This document shows positions 50,014-59,117 of a stretch of 64,000 nt of DNA, in pieces. The notes beneath the pieces were generated by a model that was not told the DNA's origin, did no database searches, and saw nothing but the letters and a program-made list of their open reading frames with translations. The stretch is from Chitinophagaceae bacterium (lineage in GTDB: Bacteria; Bacteroidota; Bacteroidia; Chitinophagales; Chitinophagaceae), in the NCBI GenBank assembly GCA_022843585.1, contig JALHNJ010000007.1, forward strand, positions 124,001 to 188,000, written 5' to 3'. Every line of letters begins with the position of its first letter. Positions within the stretch are counted from its first letter, which is position 1. Position numbers and translations under genes: made by a program.

Positions 50014-52638
50014 ATGGAATTATCGAAAAACTTTGAACATAGCGCTGCGGAAAAGAAATGGTATCAGCACTGGCTTGATAAAAATTATTTTCATAGTGAA
50101 CCTGATGGCCGTGAACCTTACACCATCGTTATTCCACCTCCAAATGTAACGGGTGTGTTGCACATGGGGCATTGCCTTAACAATACTATCCAGGATATTT
50201 TGATCCGCCGTGCAAGAATGCAGGGTAAAAATGCTTGTTGGGTTCCGGGAACCGATCATGCTTCTATTGCTACTGAAGCAAAAGTGGTGCAGATGCTGCG
50301 TGAAAAAGGTATTGCAAAATCATCCCTCAGTCGTGAAGATTTTTTGAAATATGCCTGGGAGTGGAAAGAAAAATATGGCGGCATTATTTTGCAACAGTTG
50401 AAAAAGATGGGTTGCAGTTTGGATTGGGAACGTACCAGTTTTACGATGGACCCTGATTATTATAAATCAGTGATCAATGTGTTTATTGATTTGTACAATA
50501 AAGGATTTATCTATAGGGGTAAGCGAATGATTAACTGGGATGTAAAAGCCAAGACCGCTTTAAGTGATGAAGAAGTAATACGGAAAGAAACACAGCAGAA
50601 ACTTTTTCATTTACAATACAAATTAGATGTACCCGGTGAGCAACACATTGTTATTGCGACTGTTCGTCCGGAAACGATAATGGGTGATACAGCTATTTGT
50701 GTACATCCTGATGATGAACGCTACAAACACCTGCATGGACAATTTGCTTTTGTTCCGTTAATTAATCGCCGTATTCCAATTATTACTGATGATTATGTTA
50801 CAATGGATTTTGGAACGGGTGCTTTGAAAGTAACTCCTGCACATGATATGAATGACAACCAGCTTGGACAAAAACATAACCTGGAAGTGGTTGATATTTT
50901 TAATGAAGACGGAACACTGAATGCAGAAGCGCAGATATATATTGGTGAAGACCGCTTTGAGGCCAGAAAGAAAATTGCCAAAGAGTTAGAGGAAAAAGGC
51001 TTTTTGTTAAAAACAGAAGATTATACCAGTGAGGTTGGTTATAGTGAAAGAACAGATGCAGTAGTAGAACCACGACTCTCATTGCAATGGTGGGTAGATA
51101 TGAAAAAAATATCCGGGCCCGCATTAACTGCAGTAATGGATGATGATATAGAATTCTATCCTGCAAAATTCAAAAATCTCTACCGACATTGGATGGAGAA
51201 TATAAAAGACTGGTGCATTAGCCGACAGCTTTGGTGGGGACATAGGATACCTGCATGGTACACTCCTGATGGTGCATATGCAGTAGCAGCAACAAAGGAA
51301 GAAGCGTTTGAGAAATTGAGAGTTAATAATTCAGAATTAATAATTAATAATATCTCACAGGACGAAGATTGTCTTGATACATGGTTCTCCTCATGGCTAT
51401 GGCCATTTGAAGTATTTAAAGGTTATAGTGATCCGGGTAATAAAGAAGTAAACTACTACTACCCTACTAATACATTAGTTACAGCACCAGAAATTATTTT
51501 CTTTTGGGTAGCGAGAATGATAATGGCCGGGTTTGAATACAAAGGAGAAAAACCTTTTAATGAAGTTTATTTAACAGGCATTGTACGGGATAAACAAGGC
51601 AGAAAAATGAGTAAAAGCCTCGGTAACTCTCCTGACTTATTAGAAATGATTGAGAAGGATGGAGCGGATGCAGTTCGCTTTGGCATTATGATTTCATCAC
51701 CTGCAGGGAATGATTTAATGTGGGATCCAGCTGGCAATGAACAAGGAAAATTCTTCATTAATAAAATGTGGAATGCACTGAAGCTCGTTAAAATGTGGGA
51801 TGGAAGGCAGACCGAAAGTCAGAAAGACCGAAAGACCGAAAGCAACTTTGCTACGGGTTGGTTTGAGAATCGTTTAGCGCAGGTAAGATTAGAATTGGAT
51901 GAACAGTTTAAAGATTTTCGCCTAAGCGAATCATTGAAAACTATTTACTCATTAATATGGGATGATTTCTGTAGCTGGTATCTGGAATGGGTGAAGCCCG
52001 GCTTTGAACAGCCTATTGATAAAGCGGTCTTTGAAAAAACTGTAGGTTTCTTTGAAGAACTGATGCAATTGCTGCATCCGTTTATGCCATTTATTACAGA
52101 AGATATTTATCACCATCTGAAAGAAAGGAATGATGATTTGACTGTGAAACAATTTTCTTCAACCAAAGCTGTTGATGCTTCTATAATTGCCAATGCAGGT
52201 TTATTAAAAGAAGTTATTACTGCCATCCGTGATGCAAGAGTTAAAAATCAATTGAAGCCAAAGGATGCAATTAAACTACATGTACTTACTGATAGCAACG
52301 AAACGTATAAATTAATTGAAAACATTTTGCTGAAACAGGTTAATGCTGAATCTTGTTCTTATACAGCAACAACCGTTGCAAATAGCATTACAGTTGTTGT
52401 GCAAAAAGATAAATTCTTTATTGAAACAACAACTGTATTAAACACTACTTCACAAAAGGAACAATTGCAAAAAGACCTCGACTACCTGAAAGGCTTTTTA
52501 GTTTCCGTAGAAAAGAAACTCGGCAACGAGAAATTTGTACAAAACGCAAAACCAGAAGTAATAGAAATTGAAAGAAAGAAAAAGGCTGATGCTGAGGAAA
52601 AGATTAAGGTGATTGAAGAAAGTCTGGCTGCTTTATAA
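50014..52638 (+). CDS. valS: Valyl-tRNA synthetase
   Basis: Class I synthetase charging tRNA-Val. From the ATG at 50014 it has 874 residues: PPPNVTGVLHMGHCLNNT (HIGH motif), VPGTDHASIATEAKV, the editing domain (about 190-340), LDTWFSSWLWPF, and GRKMSKSLGNSPD (KMSKS motif), then the anticodon domain and a C-terminal coiled coil (KAEEKIKVIE-type). The frame is open to 49924 but only through the repeat, so the ATG is chosen. Two loops are coded by low-complexity repeats: residues about 435-447 (VNNSELIINN) and 597-610 (GRQTESQKDRKTES). Both tRNA-Val genes lie 4-5 kb upstream. Confidence 0.97.
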   Translation: MELSKNFEHSAAEKKWYQHWLDKNYFHSEPDGREPYTIVIPPPNVTGVLHMGHCLNNTIQDILIRRARMQGKNACWVPGTDHASIATEAKVVQMLREKGIAKSSLSREDFLKYAWEWKEKYGGIILQQLKKMGCSLDWERTSFTMDPDYYKSVINVFIDLYNKGFIYRGKRMINWDVKAKTALSDEEVIRKETQQKLFHLQYKLDVPGEQHIVIATVRPETIMGDTAICVHPDDERYKHLHGQFAFVPLINRRIPIITDDYVTMDFGTGALKVTPAHDMNDNQLGQKHNLEVVDIFNEDGTLNAEAQIYIGEDRFEARKKIAKELEEKGFLLKTEDYTSEVGYSERTDAVVEPRLSLQWWVDMKKISGPALTAVMDDDIEFYPAKFKNLYRHWMENIKDWCISRQLWWGHRIPAWYTPDGAYAVAATKEEAFEKLRVNNSELIINNISQDEDCLDTWFSSWLWPFEVFKGYSDPGNKEVNYYYPTNTLVTAPEIIFFWVARMIMAGFEYKGEKPFNEVYLTGIVRDKQGRKMSKSLGNSPDLLEMIEKDGADAVRFGIMISSPAGNDLMWDPAGNEQGKFFINKMWNALKLVKMWDGRQTESQKDRKTESNFATGWFENRLAQVRLELDEQFKDFRLSESLKTIYSLIWDDFCSWYLEWVKPGFEQPIDKAVFEKTVGFFEELMQLLHPFMPFITEDIYHHLKERNDDLTVKQFSSTKAVDASIIANAGLLKEVITAIRDARVKNQLKPKDAIKLHVLTDSNETYKLIENILLKQVNAESCSYTATTVANSITVVVQKDKFFIETTTVLNTTSQKEQLQKDLDYLKGFLVSVEKKLGNEKFVQNAKPEVIEIERKKKADAEEKIKVIEESLAAL
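51316..51351 (+). repeat. AT-rich micro-repeat within valS
   Basis: The in-frame run of AATTAATAAT-type units (with TCAGAATTAATAATTAATAA) codes VNNSELIINN before the conserved QDEDCLDTWFSS. Similar sequence is typical of intergenic micro-repeats rather than of a synthetase core. Confidence 0.55.
51808..51842 (+). repeat. GACCGAAAG micro-repeat within valS
   Basis: Three imperfect units built on AGACCGAAAG code QTESQKDRKTES in a loop after KLVKMWDG. The unit is in frame and the enzyme continues normally after it. Confidence 0.6.
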
Positions 52639-52727
52639 AATAAGCTGCCAGCTATGAGTTTCGAGCTGCGAGACTTAAAGTCACATCTTTCTGGTGGCTT
52701 ATTTGAAGCTATTAGTTTAAACGACCC

Positions 52728-52753
52728 AACTCAGAACTCCAAACTCAGAACTC
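52728..52753. repeat. Two-unit tandem AACTCAGAACTC
   Basis: Two identical 12-base units with a 14-base period in the 119-base gap between convergent valS and the next gene. The gap also holds AGCTGC/AGCTATGAGTTTCGAGCTGC-like quasi repeats. No terminator is visible. Confidence 0.6.
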
Positions 52754-52757
52754 TAAA

Positions 52758-55592
52758 CTATCTCGGTATAATATTCACCGGTACAATAAACTCAAAAATG
52801 CTTGATCCTTTAGGATTTCCGCTTAACGGGTCTCTGTCCTGTAAAACACTAAACCGGAAACCAAAGGTTAATGGGTATTGGTTCCACCATTTTGTATCTA
52901 CAAAGAATTCTGCCCCAACACTGCGAAAATCCAATGTATTTTTTTTGTCGTTTGAATACAATCGTTGAAAATCATAAAACAGGTTGGCACGGAGACGCTG
53001 CAGGTATAAAATATTTCCAAAGCCCCAATCGGGGTATAGTAACGGTAAATGATAATTTACAGACAAGCCCAGCATTCTCGAGCCTGCATTGGTGCGATAA
53101 AAATCATTAAAGCCTCTTGCATTAGGGAAACGACTGCTGAATAAAGCAAGGCTGGTATCCCGTTGTTGTAATGCTCCTGTTACAATTATATTATGCGTTG
53201 ATAAAAATCCTGGAACATAGACAGAAGCGGTTCCAATAAACTGGTAACCTTCGTAAAAACTAATAGCATGACGATGATTGGCAGCAACAGAATAGGCCAA
53301 TCTTGGATAAATATGTTGTTCAGCTCTTTGTACCTGCTGGGTGTATGAAAAAAGATGTAACAAATAACTGAAAGAGGTAGTGCCTAATGAGTCTTTATAA
53401 AAATCTTTATTGAATTCATTTCGCAGCACATAAAAACTGCCTGCATTAAAACTTCTAAACGTTTGGCCTTTTGTTTTGGCCAGTGGAACAGTGAGTCCTA
53501 TACGACTATCTAGTTGGTTAAATTGTCGGATCTTATTACCGATCGTTGTTTCCCTGTTAAATGTCATTTCGGTTCCAAAATTCAAATACGGAAACCACCC
53601 GGCGTAAACAGCGTTCAATCCCACACTGCTTAATTTTTCATTTTGATTATAAGAATAGAATAATTCTGTTTCTAATGTGTTGAGCACATTCTGGCCATAC
53701 AAAGAATAAGTCAGTATTGGATCAGAATAGTATGGCCTCCAGCTATGGAAGTTTAATAGCCTGCTGGCTTTACTATAATTACTCACCTGAAAATTTCGTT
53801 CAGGCAAATTAACCGGCAACATCTCACTACTTTTTCCGGATTGAAACACCGGAAATTTTTCCGTTAACTGTTCTGTCGTTGCAGTGCTTATCTCATTCCA
53901 AATAATATCATTTTCATTTATTTGCTTAAGTTGATAACCTTCTGCGGTGAATACCGACCAGGCCACTTTTCCATTTCCTGCATTTACGTAATAATTCCCC
54001 AAAGGTCCATTGCTGATCTTATATATTTTCTTATCGCTTAGCCGCAAAGCAAATACATCATCATTGCCTCCATAACTTGCCGTAAAATAAACAACTCCGT
54101 TACTTACACAAGGATACCCCACTATATTAAAAGAAGGATTGGTAAGACGAACTGTATTGCCCGTTTCAATTTCGGCGGTAGCCAACGCAGTCGTTCCATC
54201 TTTTAAACGTACAGCAGTCACCAGATTTTTATCATCAATAAATTTAGGGTCTGTAAATAAATTGATTTCTGCGGAGCGAATAGATTGCAACACCTGCCCG
54301 TTTGATGCATCCAAAATATGCAACTCACTTTTTCCATCAGCCGCTACTTGCACTGCTGCTACTTTGGAACCGTCTGCAGAAATATCCGGAGTAAAGTATT
54401 TTGATTTCTTTGTTAATGTTTTTTGCTGACCAGTAGTTATATCCAGCATTTTAATTACACTGTAATCTCTCCAACCCCACCTTGCATCATTTTCATATGC
54501 CGCATAAACAATCATTCCATTCCTGTAAGAAAATTGTTCATCGATAGAAAAATCTCTCATTTTCAATTTATGTTCGCCTGTTTTATCCTTCAAATAAAAT
54601 GCAGGACGATGCCGGTAGCTTGTTTTTAAATAGACCAATGAATCTTCTCCGGCATTGTATGGAAAATAATAGTTAGTGATATAACTTTTTTTAACGGGGA
54701 AAACATACTCATCTCGGGAAACAGAAACCCGTTCTGTTTTTTTCTGGTAAAATTCAAATGCTTCTTTCAAAAATGTTTTGTACTCAATACCTGCATGTGC
54801 TTTTATTGCCGCTTGAAAGGGGTAGATCAATCCTTTATAAGCACTTGCATCTTTTGTTACTTTCGTCCAGAAATCAGCACCATACTTTTCTCTTCCGTAA
54901 TTAACTAATAAATAGCCGAGCTTATAGTGATCAGGAACATAATCTTTCAGTGAACCGTTTCGCAACTTCATCCAGGAATATTTTTTACCAGCTTGCCAAA
55001 TAGAAGGATAAGCATTTAAAAATAATGGCAGCCTTCCTCTGCCCTGCTTACTCATTATGGTTTCATTATACACTGCATCGCCTTCATAAAACCAATCAGG
55101 AATGGCCGCATTGATTGCCAACGCATATCCATCTTCACCAAAAAGCACTTTCATCGCTTTGCTCAACCCATTATTAAAATTATTGAACTGCTGTACATGG
55201 CGATACTCATGCAATGCTAATTGGTCGCCCCACGATACAGTTCCCTGGTCAAAATTATTGAGTGCCGGTGTCAGGTAAAATTCACTTCGATAAGGGCCTA
55301 AACCTACATAGCCATTGGCAACAACGGTTTGATGTTGCAATACAATATTTACTTTTTTTAATTGACTACCCAGCGAAGACGAACCAACACCCGGTTTGGA
55401 TTGAGAAGCGAGATAATGTACAATTGAAGCCACCCGGTTAGCCTGGCTATCTAACCCTGCAGGAAAAATTATTCTTGCTGAATCTGTATTGATCTGTTTC
55501 CATTTTTGTGCAGGTGGTGTTCCTCCAAATTGTTGTGACCTTATACTGATACTAATAACCAATAATGAACCAATTAAAACAAGCCTTAGCAT
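52758..55592 (-). CDS. Outer-membrane protein with peptidase-MA-like and beta-propeller regions
   Basis: From the ATG at 55592 (MLRLVLIGSLLVISISIRSQ, a signal peptide) the protein has 944 residues. The N-terminal part has a gluzincin-like zinc motif LALHEYRHVQQFN (about residues 123-135) and IPDWFYEGDAVYNETIM, the pattern of peptidase MA/M48-like secreted enzymes. The middle (about 310-620) has WD40-like PD40 blades (FTPDISADGSKVAAVQVAADGKSELHILDA). The end, from about 640, alternates residues like a 10-12 strand barrel and finishes with the aromatic tail FEFIVPVNIIPR. The frame is open 24 codons upstream to a non-ATG start; the ATG is preferred. Substrate unknown. Confidence 0.78.
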   Translation of the reverse strand: MLRLVLIGSLLVISISIRSQQFGGTPPAQKWKQINTDSARIIFPAGLDSQANRVASIVHYLASQSKPGVGSSSLGSQLKKVNIVLQHQTVVANGYVGLGPYRSEFYLTPALNNFDQGTVSWGDQLALHEYRHVQQFNNFNNGLSKAMKVLFGEDGYALAINAAIPDWFYEGDAVYNETIMSKQGRGRLPLFLNAYPSIWQAGKKYSWMKLRNGSLKDYVPDHYKLGYLLVNYGREKYGADFWTKVTKDASAYKGLIYPFQAAIKAHAGIEYKTFLKEAFEFYQKKTERVSVSRDEYVFPVKKSYITNYYFPYNAGEDSLVYLKTSYRHRPAFYLKDKTGEHKLKMRDFSIDEQFSYRNGMIVYAAYENDARWGWRDYSVIKMLDITTGQQKTLTKKSKYFTPDISADGSKVAAVQVAADGKSELHILDASNGQVLQSIRSAEINLFTDPKFIDDKNLVTAVRLKDGTTALATAEIETGNTVRLTNPSFNIVGYPCVSNGVVYFTASYGGNDDVFALRLSDKKIYKISNGPLGNYYVNAGNGKVAWSVFTAEGYQLKQINENDIIWNEISTATTEQLTEKFPVFQSGKSSEMLPVNLPERNFQVSNYSKASRLLNFHSWRPYYSDPILTYSLYGQNVLNTLETELFYSYNQNEKLSSVGLNAVYAGWFPYLNFGTEMTFNRETTIGNKIRQFNQLDSRIGLTVPLAKTKGQTFRSFNAGSFYVLRNEFNKDFYKDSLGTTSFSYLLHLFSYTQQVQRAEQHIYPRLAYSVAANHRHAISFYEGYQFIGTASVYVPGFLSTHNIIVTGALQQRDTSLALFSSRFPNARGFNDFYRTNAGSRMLGLSVNYHLPLLYPDWGFGNILYLQRLRANLFYDFQRLYSNDKKNTLDFRSVGAEFFVDTKWWNQYPLTFGFRFSVLQDRDPLSGNPKGSSIFEFIVPVNIIPR

Positions 55593-55671
55593 GGTGGATG
55601 GTATTTTAATGGAAGTTACGCAGGAATGTGAAATAATGGATTGCTTAACCGGCGTCTTTTGCAATAACTAT

Positions 55672-55679
55672 TAACTTTG
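55672..55679 (+). promoter_or_regulatory. -7 box 4 bases before the fRMsr ATG
   Basis: TAACTTTG fits TAnnTTTG. The ATG at 55684 lies at or within a base or two of the expected transcript start. No upstream TTTG at the right distance is seen. Confidence 0.55.
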
Positions 55680-55683
55680 CTGC

Positions 55684-56175
55684 ATGGCAGAAGACTTACA
55701 AATTATCGTGGGCAATAAAGCCGACCAGTATCAATCATTAATTCCGCAAATAAAAGGGTTACTGGAAGGCGAGCCAGATCTAATTGCAAACCTGGCTAAT
55801 GTAGTAGCTGCTTTAAAGGAACAGTTTGGATGGTTTTGGGTAGGCTTTTATCTTGTTAAACCCTCCGTTGCTGATAGTAGCAGCGAATTAGTATTAGCTC
55901 CGTTTCAAGGACCAGTTGCATGCACCCGTATAAAAAAAGGAAGAGGTGTTTGTGGAAGCAGTTGGGCCGAAGCAAAAACAATCGTTGTTCCAGATGTAGA
56001 AAAATTTCCAGGACATATTGCGTGTAGTAGTTTATCCAAATCAGAAATTGTTGTGCCTGTTATCAGAAATAATGAAGTGGTAGCGGTTCTGGATGTTGAT
56101 AGCGATGAGTATGACCAGTTTGACAGTACTGATCAAAAATATCTTGAAGAGATTGTGAACCTGATTGCCTTTTAA
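55684..56175 (+). CDS. GAF-domain free methionine-(R)-sulfoxide reductase
   Basis: Reduces free methionine-R-sulfoxide. The 163-residue GAF protein has GWFWVGFYLVKP (residues about 50-61), FQGPVACTRIKKGRGVCGSSW (about 78-98) with two of the catalytic cysteines, GHIACSSLSKSEIVVPV (about 118-134) with the third, and LDVDSDEYDQF. All three cysteines of the fRMsr site are present. The promoter box ends 4 bases before the ATG, so its mRNA may be leaderless. The acylphosphatase gene follows after 1 base. Confidence 0.92.
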   Translation: MAEDLQIIVGNKADQYQSLIPQIKGLLEGEPDLIANLANVVAALKEQFGWFWVGFYLVKPSVADSSSELVLAPFQGPVACTRIKKGRGVCGSSWAEAKTIVVPDVEKFPGHIACSSLSKSEIVVPVIRNNEVVAVLDVDSDEYDQFDSTDQKYLEEIVNLIAF

Positions 56176-56176
56176 G

Positions 56177-56452
56177 ATGCAGCAAACCATTTCTATTCTT
56201 GTAACAGGAAAAGTACAGGGTGTGTTTTATCGCCAAAGCACTAAAGAAAAAGCAGTGGCATTAGGCTTAACGGGCAAAGTTATGAACCTGCATGATGGAA
56301 CCGTACAAATAATTGCCACCGGCAGTTCGGAGTCCTTAGATTTACTAATCGCCTGGTGCAAACAAGGCCCGCCAAAAGCAATCGTAAAATTGGCTGCTGT
56401 TAAAACAGTTCCCTTACAGGTTTTTGAAAAGTTCACTATTGAACGACTTTAG
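56177..56452 (+). CDS. Acylphosphatase
   Basis: Hydrolyses acyl-phosphate bonds. The 91 residues begin MQQTISILVTGKVQGVFYRQST with the catalytic Arg in VFYR, and have GLTGKVMNLHDGTVQIIATG with the catalytic Asn. The ATG at 56177 follows the fRMsr stop by 1 base, so the pair is translationally coupled; a TTG-type start at 56165 inside the upstream gene is less likely. Normal length for the family. Confidence 0.95.
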   Translation: MQQTISILVTGKVQGVFYRQSTKEKAVALGLTGKVMNLHDGTVQIIATGSSESLDLLIAWCKQGPPKAIVKLAAVKTVPLQVFEKFTIERL

Positions 56453-56469
56453 AATTTTACTCTCAACGT

Positions 56470-56844
56470 TTAGTGAGTCGCATGCAGGTAAGCTATTACT
56501 AATAATGCCAGATGGCATAAAACCAGCAGCACTTTACTAAGCATCCATAATTTTGAATGATGCTTTTTTAATTTCTTCACTCTCTCCTTATGAAAGCGAT
56601 GGATATGTGCTGTCTCATCCATAGTGGGTGTATGTGATTTTCCTGCGGCACCATGCGGTTTTTTATCTTGGTGAATGGGTGCTGCTTTCATGGGAGTTTC
56701 TGTGCTGCTTTTAGCTGGCTTATCAGTAGCATTATTATCACTTATGGCTGCGGCTTTCACAGCATTTTCTTTTGCCATCATACTTACAGGTCTTGCTAAA
56801 AAGAAGGCCAGGAATGTTGCAGTTAAGATGAAATATCGTGTCAT
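56470..56844 (-). CDS. Small membrane protein, His/Lys-rich, unknown function
   Basis: From the ATG at 56844 the product has 124 residues: a signal-like start (MTRYFILTATFLAFFLARPVSM), a polar Ala/Lys/Thr-rich middle with HQDKKPHGAAGKSH, a basic helix (HRFHKERVKKLKKHHSKLW) and a C-terminal membrane helix (MLSKVLLVLCHLALLVIAYL). The many histidines (about ten) hint at metal binding, which is speculative. The frame is open to 56952 but has no earlier good start. No family recognised. Confidence 0.6.
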   Translation of the reverse strand: MTRYFILTATFLAFFLARPVSMMAKENAVKAAAISDNNATDKPAKSSTETPMKAAPIHQDKKPHGAAGKSHTPTMDETAHIHRFHKERVKKLKKHHSKLWMLSKVLLVLCHLALLVIAYLHATH

Positions 56845-56953
56845 AACTAATTGTTTTATGACCCAAATTTTCATCCATCGATGCCCCGAAAACAAGGTAG
56901 TAAATGCGTAAAAATCAAGTGCCGTATTTAAACTGGTAAAACGCCTTAACAAC

Positions 56954-57017
56954 TGCGTATGAATGCCTTATTAGCGACAATGCGTACAACTACGTATTCT
57001 GCAGGAGTATCTACGTA
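56954..57017 (+). promoter_or_regulatory. Candidate operator: phased TGCGTA/TACGTA hexamers
   Basis: Four related hexamers lie in the gap before the lipoprotein operon: TGCGTA 56954-56959 and 56981-56986, TACGTA 56991-56996 and 57012-57017. Distances between the last three are 10 and 21 bases, one and two helical turns. The operon's LuxR-type regulator (59904-60554) is the natural candidate binder. This is inference from spacing. Confidence 0.4.
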
Positions 57018-57129
57018 ATCTGGCCGGCGGGCTTTGAAAGTTCATAATAGGAGATTACTTTAGGGATAGAATTAATCCCGCCTGGTTGAGACTCCCTGCC
57101 GCTATTTTTAACCACCAAAAATTAAAATC

Positions 57130-57804
57130 ATGAGAAAGAACAAGATCATCGGCTTAATGCGTAAGCAAATTCCATTACTATTTCTGATAACCGTTTCAAA
57201 TTTATTATTTATCGGATGTAATAATGGAGGAAGTGAAAACAAAAGCGAATTGGCTGATACAACAAAAGTCTTAGTAGGCGATTCAGCAGAAGTAGCAGGT
57301 GAGCAAACTGATTTAAATAGTTTGCTAATGACTGCTGATGATCAGGTAAGAATCTTCAATCAAAGCAATGACGTTAAACAAATCTATTTTCAATTCAAAT
57401 TTGTGAGAGGGAAAGGGATGACATTGATAGCGACTGGGGTTGATAAAAAAGGAAATGTAATTGCCGGATCAAACCCCATTGAACTTCAAATAATACCTAA
57501 AACCAGGATTAATCTTCCCCAAAATGGCTTGTTTACAACCCAGATAGTAACCAGAGGGAACGTTAAAGAATTGTATGGATTACCCAGTTTAGGTAAAGAT
57601 GAGGTAATAGATGATACCGTCTTCAGGAATATACGCTTTACTCCACTTCCGGTATTAGGCGGAGGCAATGCAGTTTTTTATGCTATTACAATCGATCCTC
57701 AAACTGCAACAGAACCTTATAAAATGAATATGACAGGACAAATTCTTACTAATCCAAGTCCACCTGCCAAGCCATGTGAAGAATCATGCGATGCAGATAA
57801 TTAA
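57130..57804 (+). CDS. Lipoprotein, first gene of a signalling module
   Basis: The 224 residues have a lipoprotein signal (MRKNKIIGLMRKQIPLLFLITVSNLLFIGC in two parts, Cys about 30), an acidic linker, and a domain with several beta strands (QVRIFNQSNDVKQIYFQF, GMTLIATGVDKKGN, INLPQNGLFTTQIVTRGN, AVFYAITIDPQT). The C-terminus reads LTNPSPPAKPCEES. The same tail (NPCPPAKPAES) ends the next protein. No known family. It is the first gene of five same-strand genes ending with a kinase and a regulator; the upstream 177-base gap holds the phased hexamers. Confidence 0.75.
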   Translation: MRKNKIIGLMRKQIPLLFLITVSNLLFIGCNNGGSENKSELADTTKVLVGDSAEVAGEQTDLNSLLMTADDQVRIFNQSNDVKQIYFQFKFVRGKGMTLIATGVDKKGNVIAGSNPIELQIIPKTRINLPQNGLFTTQIVTRGNVKELYGLPSLGKDEVIDDTVFRNIRFTPLPVLGGGNAVFYAITIDPQTATEPYKMNMTGQILTNPSPPAKPCEESCDADN

Positions 57805-57871
57805 AAGAATAGAAATCAGTCAGGGATGTTATTTATTTTACATCCCTAACTGATTAATTAAAAAAAATTAT

Positions 57872-58420
57872 ATGACAAATCAAATCACCCTCCTCTCTCA
57901 GAAATTCAGTTTCGACAAACTGACAAGTCAGTTCCCCTCATCGGGCAGTCCCTTTAAGAAAATATTTTTTCAAAATGAGCTGCGATCTTTAGAAGGCGGC
58001 TCTGCTACCTTTGCTGTTATCGCCTATCCTGCCTGGAAAGGGACTATCGGCAAATGGGTCGTAGGCACCAAGATAAATGGAGATGATTTGGGCGGAGGTA
58101 GTCCTATTCCATTTGAAGCTCCACTTGCTTTTGCAAATAATGAATTACTATTTGCTGCCAAGTCTGATAAGAAAGTAAAAAAGAAAAGTAAAAAAAAGAA
58201 AGGCTGCAAAAAAGATAATCCCGGTGCTGACTTTCGAAAATTAGTAAGAGAGGTTTTCCGTGACCCCGATCTGGCCAAGAAAAGTTTTTTCACTTTTACA
58301 CCCACTATTTCTGAAAATCCACATATTGGATTTGATGTAACATTAGATGCAGGTGGTACTATTGCCAATGCAATGGCCAACCCTTGCCCTCCTGCCAAAC
58401 CAGCTGAATCTGAAGCATAG
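57872..58420 (+). CDS. Unknown protein sharing the PPAKP tail of the upstream lipoprotein
   Basis: The 182-residue product starts MTNQITLLSQKFSFDKLTSQ with no signal peptide. It has a Gly-rich strand region (RSLEGGSATFAVIAYPAWKG, GKWVVGTKINGDDLGGGS), a strongly basic run around residues 96-107 (KKVKKKSKKKKGCKKD), a helix (ADFRKLVREVFRD) and a last beta region (FFTFTPTISENPHIGFDVTL). It ends MANPCPPAKPAESEA, matching the tail of the preceding lipoprotein. 67 bases separate the two genes. No family recognised; whether it is exported is unclear. Confidence 0.72.
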   Translation: MTNQITLLSQKFSFDKLTSQFPSSGSPFKKIFFQNELRSLEGGSATFAVIAYPAWKGTIGKWVVGTKINGDDLGGGSPIPFEAPLAFANNELLFAAKSDKKVKKKSKKKKGCKKDNPGADFRKLVREVFRDPDLAKKSFFTFTPTISENPHIGFDVTLDAGGTIANAMANPCPPAKPAESEA

Positions 58421-58430
58421 AAATAATTCT

Positions 58431-59117
58431 ATGAACCACACCTTACAGCAAATTCTTGATTGCTCCGAAATCTGGGCTTTATTTATACCCCTTATACTTA
58501 TAGTAAGCGGTAAAGAAAATACAGCTTACCTAAAACCCGTTCGTATCTATGTTTGGGTAGCATTAATAATAAGCGTCTTAATTGTATTGATTGCAAAAAG
58601 GAACCAATGGTTTGGACTACCAAAGGAAACATCTCCGGAATGGATCGGAAGTAATAACTTTCTTTATAATCTTCTTTCTACAGTAAGGTTCTTACTTTTT
58701 AGTTGGTTTTTTATTTTATTGAATCAAAAAACGTTATCTACATTTAAAAAAGTAATTCCCCTGGTATTTATCTTTTGTTTCGTTATTAATTTTATTTTTT
58801 TTGAAGACTTCTTTAGCTACTGGAGTTTTAGTGGTCGATTGTTATCAATAGAAGCGACAATACTATTATTTTATTGCCTGCTTTATTATATGCACATGTT
58901 GAATGACGATGAAAGCTCTTTCAGAAAATCACCTTCATTCTGGATTGTTACCGGATTAAGCATATATGTTGTAGTAAACGTTCCGATTTTTCTTTTTTAC
59001 ATAGCATTGTACAAGCAATTTGAAGAATTTACTGTTGGCATCTGGGATATACACAACATATCCTATATAATTTTTTGTATTTTCTTAGCTAAATCATTTT
59101 ATGAATCCAGGAAGTGA
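58431..59117 (+). CDS. Polytopic membrane protein, probable sensor partner of the kinase
   Basis: From the ATG at 58431 (MNHTLQQILDCSEIWALFIP) the product has 228 residues and about seven membrane helices with short loops; a longer frame from 58347 overlaps the previous gene and is rejected. Helices include IWALFIPLILIVS, IYVWVALIISVLIVLIA, VIPLVFIFCFVINFIFF and YVVVNVPIFLFYIALY. It overlaps the start of the kinase gene by 17 bases, so the two are translationally coupled. The kinase has only one helix and no sensor, so this protein is likely its sensor subunit (inference). Confidence 0.78.
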   Translation: MNHTLQQILDCSEIWALFIPLILIVSGKENTAYLKPVRIYVWVALIISVLIVLIAKRNQWFGLPKETSPEWIGSNNFLYNLLSTVRFLLFSWFFILLNQKTLSTFKKVIPLVFIFCFVINFIFFEDFFSYWSFSGRLLSIEATILLFYCLLYYMHMLNDDESSFRKSPSFWIVTGLSIYVVVNVPIFLFYIALYKQFEEFTVGIWDIHNISYIIFCIFLAKSFYESRK

